Shown: positions 36,897-44,355 of the stretch, piece after piece | Numbering within the stretch: position 1 is the first letter of the stretch | Layout: each line of letters starts with the position of its first letter | Assembly: GCF_000378465.1 (NCBI RefSeq) | Contig: NZ_KB899931.1 | Span: forward strand, 23,655-87,654 | DNA: 64,000 bases | Direction: 5' to 3' | Origin: Elioraea tepidiphila DSM 17972 | Lineage (GTDB): Bacteria > Pseudomonadota > Alphaproteobacteria > Acetobacterales > Acetobacteraceae | The notes under the pieces: generated by a model | Seen by the model: only the letters and a program-made list of their open reading frames with translations | Database searches by the model: none | Told to the model about the DNA's origin: nothing | Position numbers and translations under genes: made by a program

Positions 36897-37859
36897 TCAC
36901 TCCATGCGGATGCCGGTGAGCTGCACCAGCGCCTGCCAGCGCTCGACCTCGGCGCGCTGGAAGGCGGCGAACTCGGCGGGGCCGAGCGGGGCCGCGTTGA
37001 ACCCCATGCCGCGCAGCCGCTCCTGCATCGGCGCCTCGTTGACGATCGCGACGAACGCCTCGGCGAGCCTGTTCACGATCGGCGCCGGCGTGCCGGCAGG
37101 GGCCCAGAAGCCGAACCAGGCGTCGACCGAGACGCCCGGCGCGCCCGCCTCGTCGAAGGTCGGCACATCCGGCGCATCGGCGATGCGCGCGGGTGCACCG
37201 ATCGCGAGCGCGCGCAGCCGCCCCTCGCGCACCAGCGAGACCACCTGGGGCCAAGTGGAGATGAAGTAGTCCACCACGCCGGCGACCGTGTCGGTCACGG
37301 CCGGCGCGCCGCCGCGATAGGGAACATGGGTCGCGTCCATGCCGAAGCGGCGCGCGAGGCTCTCGCCGATCACGTGGCTCGCGCTGCCGACCGAGGTCGA
37401 GGCGTAGGTGACGCGGCCGCCGTTCCTGCCCTTGGCGACCAGCTCCTGCAAGGTCCTGGCGCCGTTCGCCGGCACGATCAGCGCATGGTGCACCGAGGCA
37501 AGGCGGGCGATCGGCGTGAAGCTGTCGATCGCGTGATACGGCAGGTTGCGCGCCATCGCCTGGTTCGAGGCGTGGGTCTGGTTGTTGCCGAGGGCCAGCG
37601 TGTAGCCGTCGGGCGCGGCCTGGGCGACCGCCTGGGTGCCGATGATCGCGGCGCCGCCGGCGCGGTTCTCCACCACCACGGCTGCGCCGTTCCACATCTC
37701 GGAGAGGCGCTGGGCGATCGCGCGGCCGAGCACGTCGGTCGAGCCGCCGGGCGGATAGGCGATGACGATGCGGATCGGCCGCGACGGATAGGCGTCCTGC
37801 GCCTGGGCGGCGAGCGGCGCGAGCGCGGCGGCGGCGAGCAGCGAACGGCGAGCGAGCAT
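36897..37859 (-). CDS. Bug/TctC-family periplasmic substrate-binding protein
   Basis: A 320-residue tripartite-tricarboxylate-transporter receptor. Signal peptide RRSLLAAAALAPLAAQAQ, then YPSRPIRIVIAYPPGGSTDVLGR, VVVENRAGGAAIIGTQAVAQ and APDGYTLALG, all hallmark segments. Ligands of the family include carboxylates and amides. No TctA/TctB membrane genes are nearby, so it is an orphan receptor. A ribosome-binding GGGAGGAT precedes the start. Confidence 0.93.
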   Translation of the reverse strand: MLARRSLLAAAALAPLAAQAQDAYPSRPIRIVIAYPPGGSTDVLGRAIAQRLSEMWNGAAVVVENRAGGAAIIGTQAVAQAAPDGYTLALGNNQTHASNQAMARNLPYHAIDSFTPIARLASVHHALIVPANGARTLQELVAKGRNGGRVTYASTSVGSASHVIGESLARRFGMDATHVPYRGGAPAVTDTVAGVVDYFISTWPQVVSLVREGRLRALAIGAPARIADAPDVPTFDEAGAPGVSVDAWFGFWAPAGTPAPIVNRLAEAFVAIVNEAPMQERLRGMGFNAAPLGPAEFAAFQRAEVERWQALVQLTGIRME

Positions 37860-37905
37860 GGGATCCTCCCTGTCCGCGCTCTTGTCGGAGAGGTGCGGGG
37901 GCCGG

Positions 37906-38142
37906 TCAATAGGCCGTCACGGGCCACCGCGCGCCAGCGCCTGGCGCGGTACCTTCGTCTTGCCCGCTGGTGTCGAAAAGGCCGCCTAGTCTTGGCGAGA
38001 TCGACACGAGCGCGCAGCCAGCGTAGCGCCGCGCCGCAAGTCGTTCGGTCGCGATGAGCTTCTTGACGCGCTCTTCCAGGAGATAGGGCGGGGGTGGACG
38101 TCGGCGCTGGCGAAGAGCGGTCCCATCAGCGTTCCTGCTCAC
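37906..38142 (-). CDS. Possible small protein or frame-shifted tail of the next gene upstream
   Basis: From GTG 38142 a 78-codon frame reads VSRNADGTALRQRR, then YLLEERVKKLIATERLAARR and YAGCALVSISPRLGGLFD. Amino-acid composition and GC-rich third positions look coding in the middle part, unlike the other frames here. It overlaps the last 17 bp of the 187-residue gene, so it is either a coupled small gene or that gene's true C-terminus displaced by a frameshift near 38126-38142. No family recognised. Confidence 0.35.
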   Translation of the reverse strand: MSRNADGTALRQRRRPPPPYLLEERVKKLIATERLAARRYAGCALVSISPRLGGLFDTSGQDEGTAPGAGARWPVTAY

Positions 38143-38689
38143 GCAGCGGGCAGTCCGGGAAGCAGACGGTTTCGCGCGCGAGACGCGCGCCCAGCTCGCT
38201 TTCCTCGGTGGGCAGCGCAAGGCGGACGACCAGCACCGCGACCAGCAGGTCCTCGTCGGGCAGTTGCCGCGCGGGCCAAATCGGCAACAGATCCCTCGCG
38301 TCGGGCAACACCCGGGGCTCGATGAGGGGAATCCACGTCGATTCGTAACGCAGAACATTAAGGAAACGTAGCAGCCGCTTGTCAAGCCGCGCAGCAAAAC
38401 ACCGTTCGGCGATTCGTTCAGGCGGGTGCGACCGGATCAGCCGTTCCGCCACCTCCGGCCTCCGACGAACAAGGCCGGCGAGCCATCGCAGAGCTCTTGC
38501 CGTCGCGGATCGAAAGCGCGGTTCGCGCTCATAGTCGAACGGGGCGAACCGGACCCGCTGCGCGAACACAAAGGAAGCGAACGAAACCAGGTATAGCCGT
38601 CCGGTCGGCAGCGCGGTAATCGCCACCGCCGCGGTGACCGCGCGCTTCACCAGTGACTCGAAGCCCTCAACGGTCTCCGGGAAGGCCAT
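38126..38689 (-). CDS. Hypothetical protein, 187 residues, in low-GC cassette
   Basis: No family recognised. It starts MAFPETVEGFESLVKRAV, has a weakly hydrophobic N-terminal helix (AVAITALPTGRLYLVSFASF), then a basic, helical middle (RSATARALRWLAGLVRRRPEVAERLI) and a C-terminal segment DEDLLVAVLVVRLALPTEES. It starts 3 bases after the membrane-protein gene stop, so the pair is one transcription unit. The DNA here is visibly less GC-rich than its flanks (for example the A/T-rich tract near 38345-38370), suggesting transfer. Confidence 0.6.
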   Translation of the reverse strand: MAFPETVEGFESLVKRAVTAAVAITALPTGRLYLVSFASFVFAQRVRFAPFDYEREPRFRSATARALRWLAGLVRRRPEVAERLIRSHPPERIAERCFAARLDKRLLRFLNVLRYESTWIPLIEPRVLPDARDLLPIWPARQLPDEDLLVAVLVVRLALPTEESELGARLARETVCFPDCPLREQER

Positions 38690-38692
38690 GCG

Positions 38693-39115
38693 TCACTCCC
38701 CGCTGATCGTCCCGCCGAGCACGCCGAGCGCGGTGGCGGCGAAGGCCCCGCCGACGACAACCGCGCCGCGGAGCGTTTGAGCCGATACGGCGATGGTGTT
38801 CTCCCGCAGGTCCTCGAGGATGTCCGGTCGCGGCGCCTTGCCTTGGCCGAGCTCGAAACTGAGCAGCGTCAGGTTGCCATGACCCCGGAAGCCGCGCCGG
38901 ACCGCATCACAGGCGAACAAGGCGCCGGTCACGGCGAGTGCCGCGGCGGGCCACGTGCCGCGGTCGATCGCGCGAATCGCGAGGAACCCGGCAGCGCCGA
39001 TCAGCGACACCGCGATCGCCGTTGCATAGTTGATCTGTGACGCGGCCTGCTGGACGAAGCCCACCAGAGCGGAGGCTGTCTCGCCGCAGGACGCACCACC
39101 GGAAGGCCCCTGCAT
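38693..39115 (-). CDS. Hypothetical small membrane protein, 140 residues
   Basis: No family recognised. Three hydrophobic segments are visible: INYATAIAVSLIGAAGFLAI, PAAALAVTGALFACDAV and GAVVVGGAFAATALGVLGG at the C-terminus, with a charged loop (ELGQGKAPRPDILEDLREN) between the second and third. This small-membrane-protein-plus-soluble-partner layout recalls membrane sensor/effector modules, but that is only a resemblance. No strong ribosome-binding site precedes ATG 39115; GTG codons slightly upstream are alternatives. Codon use is less GC-biased than neighbours. Confidence 0.55.
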   Translation of the reverse strand: MQGPSGGASCGETASALVGFVQQAASQINYATAIAVSLIGAAGFLAIRAIDRGTWPAAALAVTGALFACDAVRRGFRGHGNLTLLSFELGQGKAPRPDILEDLRENTIAVSAQTLRGAVVVGGAFAATALGVLGGTISGE

Positions 39116-39146
39116 CACGACAGTATCGACGGCATGCGCCGTCGGA

Positions 39147-40175
39147 TCAATCCCGTCCCGCAACCTCCCACACCGAACGTGCGGCCGAGCGTGGCGCTGC
39201 TTCGACGAACACGTCCAGCATCTGGCCGACCTGCACCGGCAGCGCCTCGGGGGCGAGGCGGTAGATCGCCTCGACCACGCGCGTATCGACGCGCTCGCCC
39301 GGCGCGTTGGAGAGGAACCGCTTCGGGCGCGCCAGCGGCTCGATGCGCACGAAGGCGAGCTCGGCCGAGCGGGTGCCGTCGCCGCGCAGGAACGCGACCG
39401 AACTGCCGGAGCCGCGGAGACGCGGCGCGTCCGTCTCGTCCACCTGCACGCGCACATGCAGCACCGAGAGGTCGCCGAACACGATCAGCGGCTCGGCCGC
39501 GCCGGGCTGGGCGTACTCGCCCGGACGGGCATTCACGCGCAGCACCGTGCCGGCGATCGGCGCTCGCAGCACGGTCTTGTCGAGATCGACACGCGCGCGG
39601 GCGAGCGCAGCCTCGGCCTGCCGGGCGGCGGCTTCGGCGGCGGCGATGCGCGCGCGCGCGAGCGTGACGTTCGCCTCGGCCTTGCGCGCCTCGGCCTCCG
39701 CGGTCTCGAGGCGCTGGCGGCTGGCGGCGACCTCGCCGCGCACGAGCGCGCGGTAGCGCTCGGCATCGAGTGTGGCGCGCCGCCGCTCCGCCTCGGCGCT
39801 GGCGAGGCTCGCCGCGGCCTCTTCGCGGTTGGCGTGCACGACGGTGAGCGCCGCCTCGGCCTCGGCGACCGCGGCGCGGAGCCGTCTGTCGTCAAGCGAA
39901 ACGAGGGCCGCACCCGCCGTGACCTGCTCGCCCGCCCGCACATGCACCGCGGCGATCAGGCCGGCGAGATCGGTGCCGAGCGCGATCGTTTCCGAGGCGG
40001 GCTCCACCTCGCCGAGCCCGGCGACCGCGGCCGGAAACGGATTGCGGGGCGGTGCGGCGGGCGGCTCGGCGCGCGGCGGGGTGCCGGGCTGCGAGGCGAT
40101 CGACCAGGCGGCGAACACGCCGCCGGCCAGCGCCAGCAGGGGCAGGGCGAGGCGGAACGGGCTGCGTCGGGCCAT
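39147..40175 (-). CDS. HlyD-family membrane fusion protein of an ABC exporter (DevB-like)
   Basis: A 342-residue periplasmic adaptor. One N-terminal membrane anchor (FRLALPLLALAGGVFAAWSI), a lipoyl half-motif (GTDLAGLIAAVHVRAGEQVTAG), a long Ala/Glu/Arg coiled coil (about residues 100-205), the second lipoyl half (LDKTVLRAPIAGTVLRV) and a beta-barrel domain. It lies directly downstream of the ATPase and permease genes and completes the inner-membrane/periplasm part of the exporter. An outer-membrane TolC partner is not in the window. Confidence 0.92.
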   Translation of the reverse strand: MARRSPFRLALPLLALAGGVFAAWSIASQPGTPPRAEPPAAPPRNPFPAAVAGLGEVEPASETIALGTDLAGLIAAVHVRAGEQVTAGAALVSLDDRRLRAAVAEAEAALTVVHANREEAAASLASAEAERRRATLDAERYRALVRGEVAASRQRLETAEAEARKAEANVTLARARIAAAEAAARQAEAALARARVDLDKTVLRAPIAGTVLRVNARPGEYAQPGAAEPLIVFGDLSVLHVRVQVDETDAPRLRGSGSSVAFLRGDGTRSAELAFVRIEPLARPKRFLSNAPGERVDTRVVEAIYRLAPEALPVQVGQMLDVFVEAAPRSAARSVWEVAGRD

Positions 40176-40176
40176 C

Positions 40177-40893
40177 TCAGTGCTCCGTCATGCGGCGGAT
40201 CGCGGCCGCGTCCTCGGCGAGTTCGACGATCCGACCATCCTCCATGCGCGCGATGCGGTCGGCGAAGCCGTAGACGCGCGGATCATGCGTCACGACCACG
40301 ACCGCGCGGCCGGGCCGCACCGCGCTCTCGCGCAACTGGCGCATCGCCTCGTGGCCCGACGCGGCATCGAGCGCCGCGGTCGGCTCGTCGCAGACGATGA
40401 AGGGCGGTTCGTGCACGAGTGCGCGCGCGATCGCCACGCGCTGCATCTGCCCGCCCGAGAGCTGCTTCGGCAGCTTGTCGGCATGCGCACCCATGCCGAG
40501 ACCGTCGAGCACCGCGCGCGCCTTCCTCGCCGCGCGATCCAGCCGCTCGCCGCGGATCACCAGCGGGATCGCGGCGTTCTCGGCGGCGGTCAGGCTCGGC
40601 AGCAGGTTGTACTGCTGGAAGATGAAGCCCACCGTCTCGCGCCGGAACCGCGCGGCCGCGGATGGCGTGAGGTGGCGCACATCCTGGCCGAGCACCTCGA
40701 TCGCGCCTTCGGTCGCGGAGAGGATGCCGGCAAGGATCGAGATCAGCGTGGTCTTGCCGCAGCCCGAGGGCCCGACCAGCAGCAGCATCTCGCCCGAGCG
40801 CACGCTGAGATCGATGCCGTGCAGCACGCGGATCGTGCCGTCGCCCGAGGGGAAGTCCTTGGCCACGCCGCGGGCCGTGACGACCGCGCTCAC
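40177..40893 (-). CDS. ABC exporter ATPase (MacB/DevA-like)
   Basis: A 238-residue ATPase: Walker A GPSGCGKTT, Q-loop FQQYNLLPSL, signature LSGGQMQR, Walker B IVCDEPTAALD, and H-loop VVVTHDP. The pattern is that of the LolD/MacB class, which pairs with FtsX-type permeases. GTG 40893 overlaps the permease stop as GTGA. One base separates its stop region from the fusion-protein gene. Confidence 0.94.
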   Translation of the reverse strand: MSAVVTARGVAKDFPSGDGTIRVLHGIDLSVRSGEMLLLVGPSGCGKTTLISILAGILSATEGAIEVLGQDVRHLTPSAAARFRRETVGFIFQQYNLLPSLTAAENAAIPLVIRGERLDRAARKARAVLDGLGMGAHADKLPKQLSGGQMQRVAIARALVHEPPFIVCDEPTAALDAASGHEAMRQLRESAVRPGRAVVVVTHDPRVYGFADRIARMEDGRIVELAEDAAAIRRMTEH

Positions 40894-42029
40894 TTGAACA
40901 CCACCGCCGGATCGAGGGTGAGCGCCTTGCGGATCGAGGCGACCGAGGCGACGAGGATGATCACGACGACCGCGAAGGCGACGATCGCGGCGACCCACCA
41001 GGGCAGGAAGAAGCCGCGCAGATCGACATTCGTGCGACCCGTGACCTCGAAGAACACCGCGGCAAGCCCGATGCCGAGCCCGTAGCCGATCGCAGCGACC
41101 GCGCCCGCCTGGGCGAGCACCATGCGCAACAGCGTCCCGTTCGACACGCCCATCGCCTTGAGCGCGCCGAACTGGCGCAGGTTCTCGAGCACGAAGATCA
41201 TGAAGGTCTGGCCGACCACGGCCGCGCCGACGATGAAGCCGAGCGCCACCGTGATGCCGAAATTGATCGGGATCCCCGTGCGCGTCAGGTAGTAGCGGAT
41301 GGTGCGCCAGGCGAAGTCCTGCCAGCGCAGCGCGAGCAGCCCGGTCTCGGCGGTGATGCGTTCCGCGAGCGCGTCGATGTCCTCGCCGGCCTGGGCGCGC
41401 ACCAGGATGTAGGAGAGCGGCTTGCGCGGCGGCGGCGCGAAGCGCAGCGCCTCGGAGTAGCGGGTGTAGATCACCGGGAACGTGGTGAAGGGCGCGGAGG
41501 CCTCGGCGATGCCCACGACCGTGGCGCGCCGATCCGCCATCTCCAGCATCTTGCCGGGAGCCGGCTCCTCGCCCGGCCAGATGAACAGCGCGCCGACACG
41601 GTCGATCACGATCGCCCCGGGCCGGCGCAGATCCTCGACCGAGCCCTGGAGCATGACCGGCGGTCCGCCCGCGAGCGAGGCGTCATCCACTCCGAGCACG
41701 AAGACCTGCTGCAGCCGCCCGTCGGGCGCCCGCGCGACCGTCAGCCCCTTGAAGAACGGCGTCGCCCAATCGACCCCCGCCACACCCCGCACGCGCCAGA
41801 GCGCGCTCTCGGGCAAGGGCTCGATCTCCTCGACATAGATCACGCGCGGGTCCATCACCCAGAGATCGGCGTCCACCACGTCGATCACCTGTGCGGCGGT
41901 GCGCAGCATCAGGCCAACGAAGATCGAGGCCTGCTGCGCCATCAGCATCACGGCGAAGGCCACGCCGCCGATCAGGCCGACATACTTGGCCGTGTCGCCC
42001 GTCAGCATGCGCAATGCGATGCGAATCAT
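40890..42029 (-). CDS. ABC exporter permease, FtsX/DevC type
   Basis: A 379-residue permease with four main membrane helices: one near the N-terminus (YVGLIGGVAFAVMLMAQQ), then a large periplasmic MacB-PCD-like domain (about residues 40-250), and three at the C-terminal half (ITVALGFIVGAAVVGQTFMIF, AGAVAAIGYGLGIGLAAVFF, WWVAAIVAFAVVVIILVAS). The C-terminus LTLDPAVVFK is typical of FtsX-family permeases. AGGAGAGG precedes ATG 42029. First gene of the exporter operon, under the TetR operators. Confidence 0.93.
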   Translation of the reverse strand: MIRIALRMLTGDTAKYVGLIGGVAFAVMLMAQQASIFVGLMLRTAAQVIDVVDADLWVMDPRVIYVEEIEPLPESALWRVRGVAGVDWATPFFKGLTVARAPDGRLQQVFVLGVDDASLAGGPPVMLQGSVEDLRRPGAIVIDRVGALFIWPGEEPAPGKMLEMADRRATVVGIAEASAPFTTFPVIYTRYSEALRFAPPPRKPLSYILVRAQAGEDIDALAERITAETGLLALRWQDFAWRTIRYYLTRTGIPINFGITVALGFIVGAAVVGQTFMIFVLENLRQFGALKAMGVSNGTLLRMVLAQAGAVAAIGYGLGIGLAAVFFEVTGRTNVDLRGFFLPWWVAAIVAFAVVVIILVASVASIRKALTLDPAVVFK

Positions 42030-42040
42030 CACGGCCTCTC

Positions 42041-42119
42041 CTGAACAACGTTCAGATGAACGATGTTCATATACCGGCTTGCGCACGCGTCCGCAAGCGC
42101 TAAACTGAACGTCGTTCAG
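42041..42119. promoter_or_regulatory. Three TetR operators in the divergent promoter region
   Basis: Three perfect 6-3-6 palindromes share TGAAC-N3-GTTCA: CTGAACAACGTTCAG (42041-42055), ATGAACGATGTTCAT (42056-42070, directly abutting the first) and CTGAACGTCGTTCAG (42105-42119). The first two overlap the leader and likely -10 of the exporter operon, the third lies 14 bp before the TetR start. This is the expected layout for an autoregulated repressor controlling both directions. Confidence 0.85.
42068..42106. promoter_or_regulatory. Overlapping divergent promoters of the exporter operon and TetR gene
   Basis: Rightward: TTGCGC (42079-42084), 16 bp, TAAACT (42101-42106). Leftward: TTGCGG (42096-42091), 17 bp, TATATG (42073-42068). 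The two promoters interlock and their -10 elements fall in or beside the operators, so bound repressor would block both. Positions are read by eye. Confidence 0.5.
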
Positions 42120-42133
42120 GTCACGGAGTCGCG

Positions 42134-42886
42134 ATGCCCGGGAAGGCCATGGCGAAACGACCGGCGAGGCCGCGCCGGCGCAGTGCCGAGGATCGCCGCC
42201 GCCAGGTGGTCGCGGCGGCGAGGCGTGTCGTCCTGCGCGAGGGATTCGAGGCGCTGACCATGCGCCGGGTGGCGCGGCTCGCGGGCGTCTCGGCAGCCGC
42301 GCTCTATCTCTACTTCCCCGACCGGCTGAGCCTGATGGCCGCGGTCGCGGACGAGCTGTTCCAGGGTCTGCTCGCGGCGTTCCGCGAGGAGCTCGCCCGC
42401 GCCGAGGGCGATCCGGATCCGCGCGCGCGGCTGCACGCGGTGATGACGGCCTATCTCGACTGGGGGCTCAGCCACCCCGACGAGTACCGCGTAATCTTCA
42501 TGACGCCGATCACCGGCGTCGCCGGCCACCGTCCGGGCGAGCCGGGGGTGCCGTCCGCGCCGACCGGGCAGGCGACCTTCCAGGCTCTCCAGGCGGAGGT
42601 CGCGCGGCTGATCGCGCTCGGCGTGTTCCGCCCCGCCGAGCCGCAGGTGGTGGCGGAGGCGATCTGGGCCGCGGGCCACGGCCTCGTCGCGCTGCTGATC
42701 ACCAAGCCGGAGTTCCCGTGGTCGCCGCGCGGGGCGTTGATCCAGACGATGGCGGACGCGATCTGTCGCGGCTTCTCGGCCGACGGGGCGGGGTTGTGCC
42801 CGGCCTCAGAACCCGCCGCGCAGCGCGGCGTACACCGCCATGCCGAAGCAGGCGGCCGCGATCCACGGCCAGGGCGAGCCGGCTGA
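42134..42886 (+). CDS. TetR/AcrR-family repressor of the exporter operon
   Basis: A 250-residue regulator. The N-terminal HTH (about residues 20-70) reads RRQVVAAARRVVLREGFEAL, then VARLAGVSAAALYLYFPDR. The C-terminal ligand domain has the aromatic TAYLDWGLSHPDEYRVIFM and AIWAAGHGLVALLI, as in the TetR_C_33-like group. The last ~30 residues (from SADGAGLCPAS) are low-complexity and lie antisense to the next gene, so they may be a read-through extension. Predicted to repress itself and the exporter, released by the exported compound. Confidence 0.92.
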   Translation: MPGKAMAKRPARPRRRSAEDRRRQVVAAARRVVLREGFEALTMRRVARLAGVSAAALYLYFPDRLSLMAAVADELFQGLLAAFREELARAEGDPDPRARLHAVMTAYLDWGLSHPDEYRVIFMTPITGVAGHRPGEPGVPSAPTGQATFQALQAEVARLIALGVFRPAEPQVVAEAIWAAGHGLVALLITKPEFPWSPRGALIQTMADAICRGFSADGAGLCPASEPAAQRGVHRHAEAGGRDPRPGRAG

Positions 42887-43270
42887 CGGCACGACGGCCG
42901 CCGGGCTGCGGCCGAGATCGATGTCCTTGCCGGCAGGTGCGGCCTGATGGGCGCGCACGATCTCGCGCCGCGCCTCCTCGGTCAGCGGCCGGACCTCGGC
43001 CCGCTTGATCAGCGGCACGCCGCCGCGGCTCTGCACCACGCGGTCGTGGTAGAGCCCGGTCTCGCGGTTCAGCTCCGACAGCACGAGGGCCACCGAGATG
43101 CCGGGGTGCGGATAGCGCTCGCAGAGTTCGGCGAAGATCCGCTCGCCCACACGCCGGTCGGTGTTGGCATCGGCGAGATACCATCGCCCGCGCCTGCCGA
43201 AGCGCGTCGAGGTCTCGGCGTGCAGCAGGATCTCGAAGACCCGATCCGCCATCCTGCCAGCGTCGCCCAT
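42806..43270 (-). CDS. Unknown tail-anchored protein, copy A of a tandem family
   Basis: A 154-residue protein, unrecognised. An N-terminal ~100-residue domain (FEILLHAETSTRFGRRGRWY, FAELCERYPHPGISVALVL, LNRETGLYHDRVVQSRGG) is followed by a short linker and a single C-terminal membrane helix (PWPWIAAACFGMAVYAAL), so the domain should face the cytoplasm. It is clearly homologous to the gene just upstream: both share FE-[IV], a WYL motif, the spacing to LNRETG-x-YHD, and the tail anchor. An ATG six codons in (43252) is an alternative start. Last gene of the rluB-rsmD unit. Confidence 0.7.
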   Translation of the reverse strand: MGDAGRMADRVFEILLHAETSTRFGRRGRWYLADANTDRRVGERIFAELCERYPHPGISVALVLSELNRETGLYHDRVVQSRGGVPLIKRAEVRPLTEEARREIVRAHQAAPAGKDIDLGRSPAAVVPSAGSPWPWIAAACFGMAVYAALRGGF

Positions 43271-43303
43271 CGCTCTTACGATCGGGTAAACGCCGCTGCT
43301 CGG

Positions 43304-43759
43304 TCAGAGATGCGGCATCGCCGCCGCCACCGCGAGCGCGACCACCGCACACGAGACCAGCAGCAGCACCCGGCCCAAGCCGCGCCGCGCCGCGACCGCC
43401 TCCTCGCGCCCGGTAAGCGCGATCTCGCATTGGTGCTCCTTCGCAACGGCAAAGGCGCGGGCGAGCATGCGCCGCGTCTCGGCATCGAGCTGGCGCATGG
43501 TGCGCCGGTCGATGCCCGGCATGCGCCCGCGTGCGCGGATGATCTTGTCGTGGTAGCGCCCGGTTTCCCGGTTCAGCACCGATTCCACCAGCGTCACGAC
43601 CACGGCGGGGCTGGGAAACTCCTCGACCAGTTCGCTGAACTGCAAGGCCGCGTCGATCACCGAGTCGTGCATGCCGACCAGGTACCACCATCCCTTGCCG
43701 CCATGGCGCGTGGCGATCGGCGCCCAGATCATCACCTCGAAGGCAAGCGCATCGCCCAT
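43304..43759 (-). CDS. Unknown tail-anchored protein, copy B of a tandem family
   Basis: A 151-residue paralogue of the following gene: FEVMIWAPIATRHGGKGWWY, FSELVEEFPSPAVVVTLVE, and LNRETGRYHDKIIRARGRMP, then a helical linker (LDAETRRMLARAFAVAKEHQ) and a C-terminal membrane helix (VLLLVSCAVVALAVAAAM). No known domain recognised. It begins 23 bp after the rsmD stop and ends 33 bp before copy A, so the two are co-transcribed with the rRNA-modification genes. Confidence 0.7.
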   Translation of the reverse strand: MGDALAFEVMIWAPIATRHGGKGWWYLVGMHDSVIDAALQFSELVEEFPSPAVVVTLVESVLNRETGRYHDKIIRARGRMPGIDRRTMRQLDAETRRMLARAFAVAKEHQCEIALTGREEAVAARRGLGRVLLLVSCAVVALAVAAAMPHL

Positions 43760-43782
43760 GCACCGGGCTTACCGCCAAGCCG

Positions 43783-44355
43783 TTACCGATCCATTGACCC
43801 CCGGCGCCGCAGCACCAGCACGCGCGCCGCGCCGATCACACGTTCGTCCTCGATGATGAAGCCGTCGGGACAGACAAAGGGCTCGCCGGCGCCAAGCTCG
43901 GCCACCACCACCGCCTCGCGCCCGATCCATCCCATCCGATCCAGCGCCGGGAGGGCCGCCGCAACCAGTCCCTTGCCGTAGGGCGGGTCGAGGAACACGA
44001 GCCCGCAGGGTGCCGGCGCCGGTGGCGGGGCCGTTGCATCGGCACGGACCACGCGTCCGCGCGGCTCGGCGCGGCACGCGCGCAGATTGGCACGGATCGC
44101 GGCCAGCGCGGCCGGATCGGTCTCGAGGAACGTCACCTCCGCCGCGCCACGCGACAGCGCCTCGAGTCCCATCGCGCCCGAGCCCGCGAAGGCATCCAGC
44201 ACACGCGCCCCCTCGATCACGCCCCGGCCGGCCCAGCGCGCATGCCAGAGCACGTCGAACACGGTCTGGCGCGCCCGGTCGGCGGTGGGGCGGGTCGCGG
44301 TGCCGGGCGGCGCGACGAGCCGTTTGCCACGCCAGGCGCCGGCGATCACCCGCAT
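43783..44355 (-). CDS. rsmD: 16S rRNA (guanine966-N2)-methyltransferase
   Basis: A 190-residue SAM-dependent enzyme. MRVIAGAWRGKRLVAPPG and TRPTADRARQTVFDVL are the RsmD N-terminal signature; the SAM site is LDAFAGSGAMGLEALSRGA and the catalytic motif FLDPPYGKG. ATG 44355 overlaps the rluB stop; the GTG one codon earlier (44358) is equally possible. The pairing with rluB is common. Confidence 0.95.
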   Translation of the reverse strand: MRVIAGAWRGKRLVAPPGTATRPTADRARQTVFDVLWHARWAGRGVIEGARVLDAFAGSGAMGLEALSRGAAEVTFLETDPAALAAIRANLRACRAEPRGRVVRADATAPPPAPAPCGLVFLDPPYGKGLVAAALPALDRMGWIGREAVVVAELGAGEPFVCPDGFIIEDERVIGAARVLVLRRRGSMDR

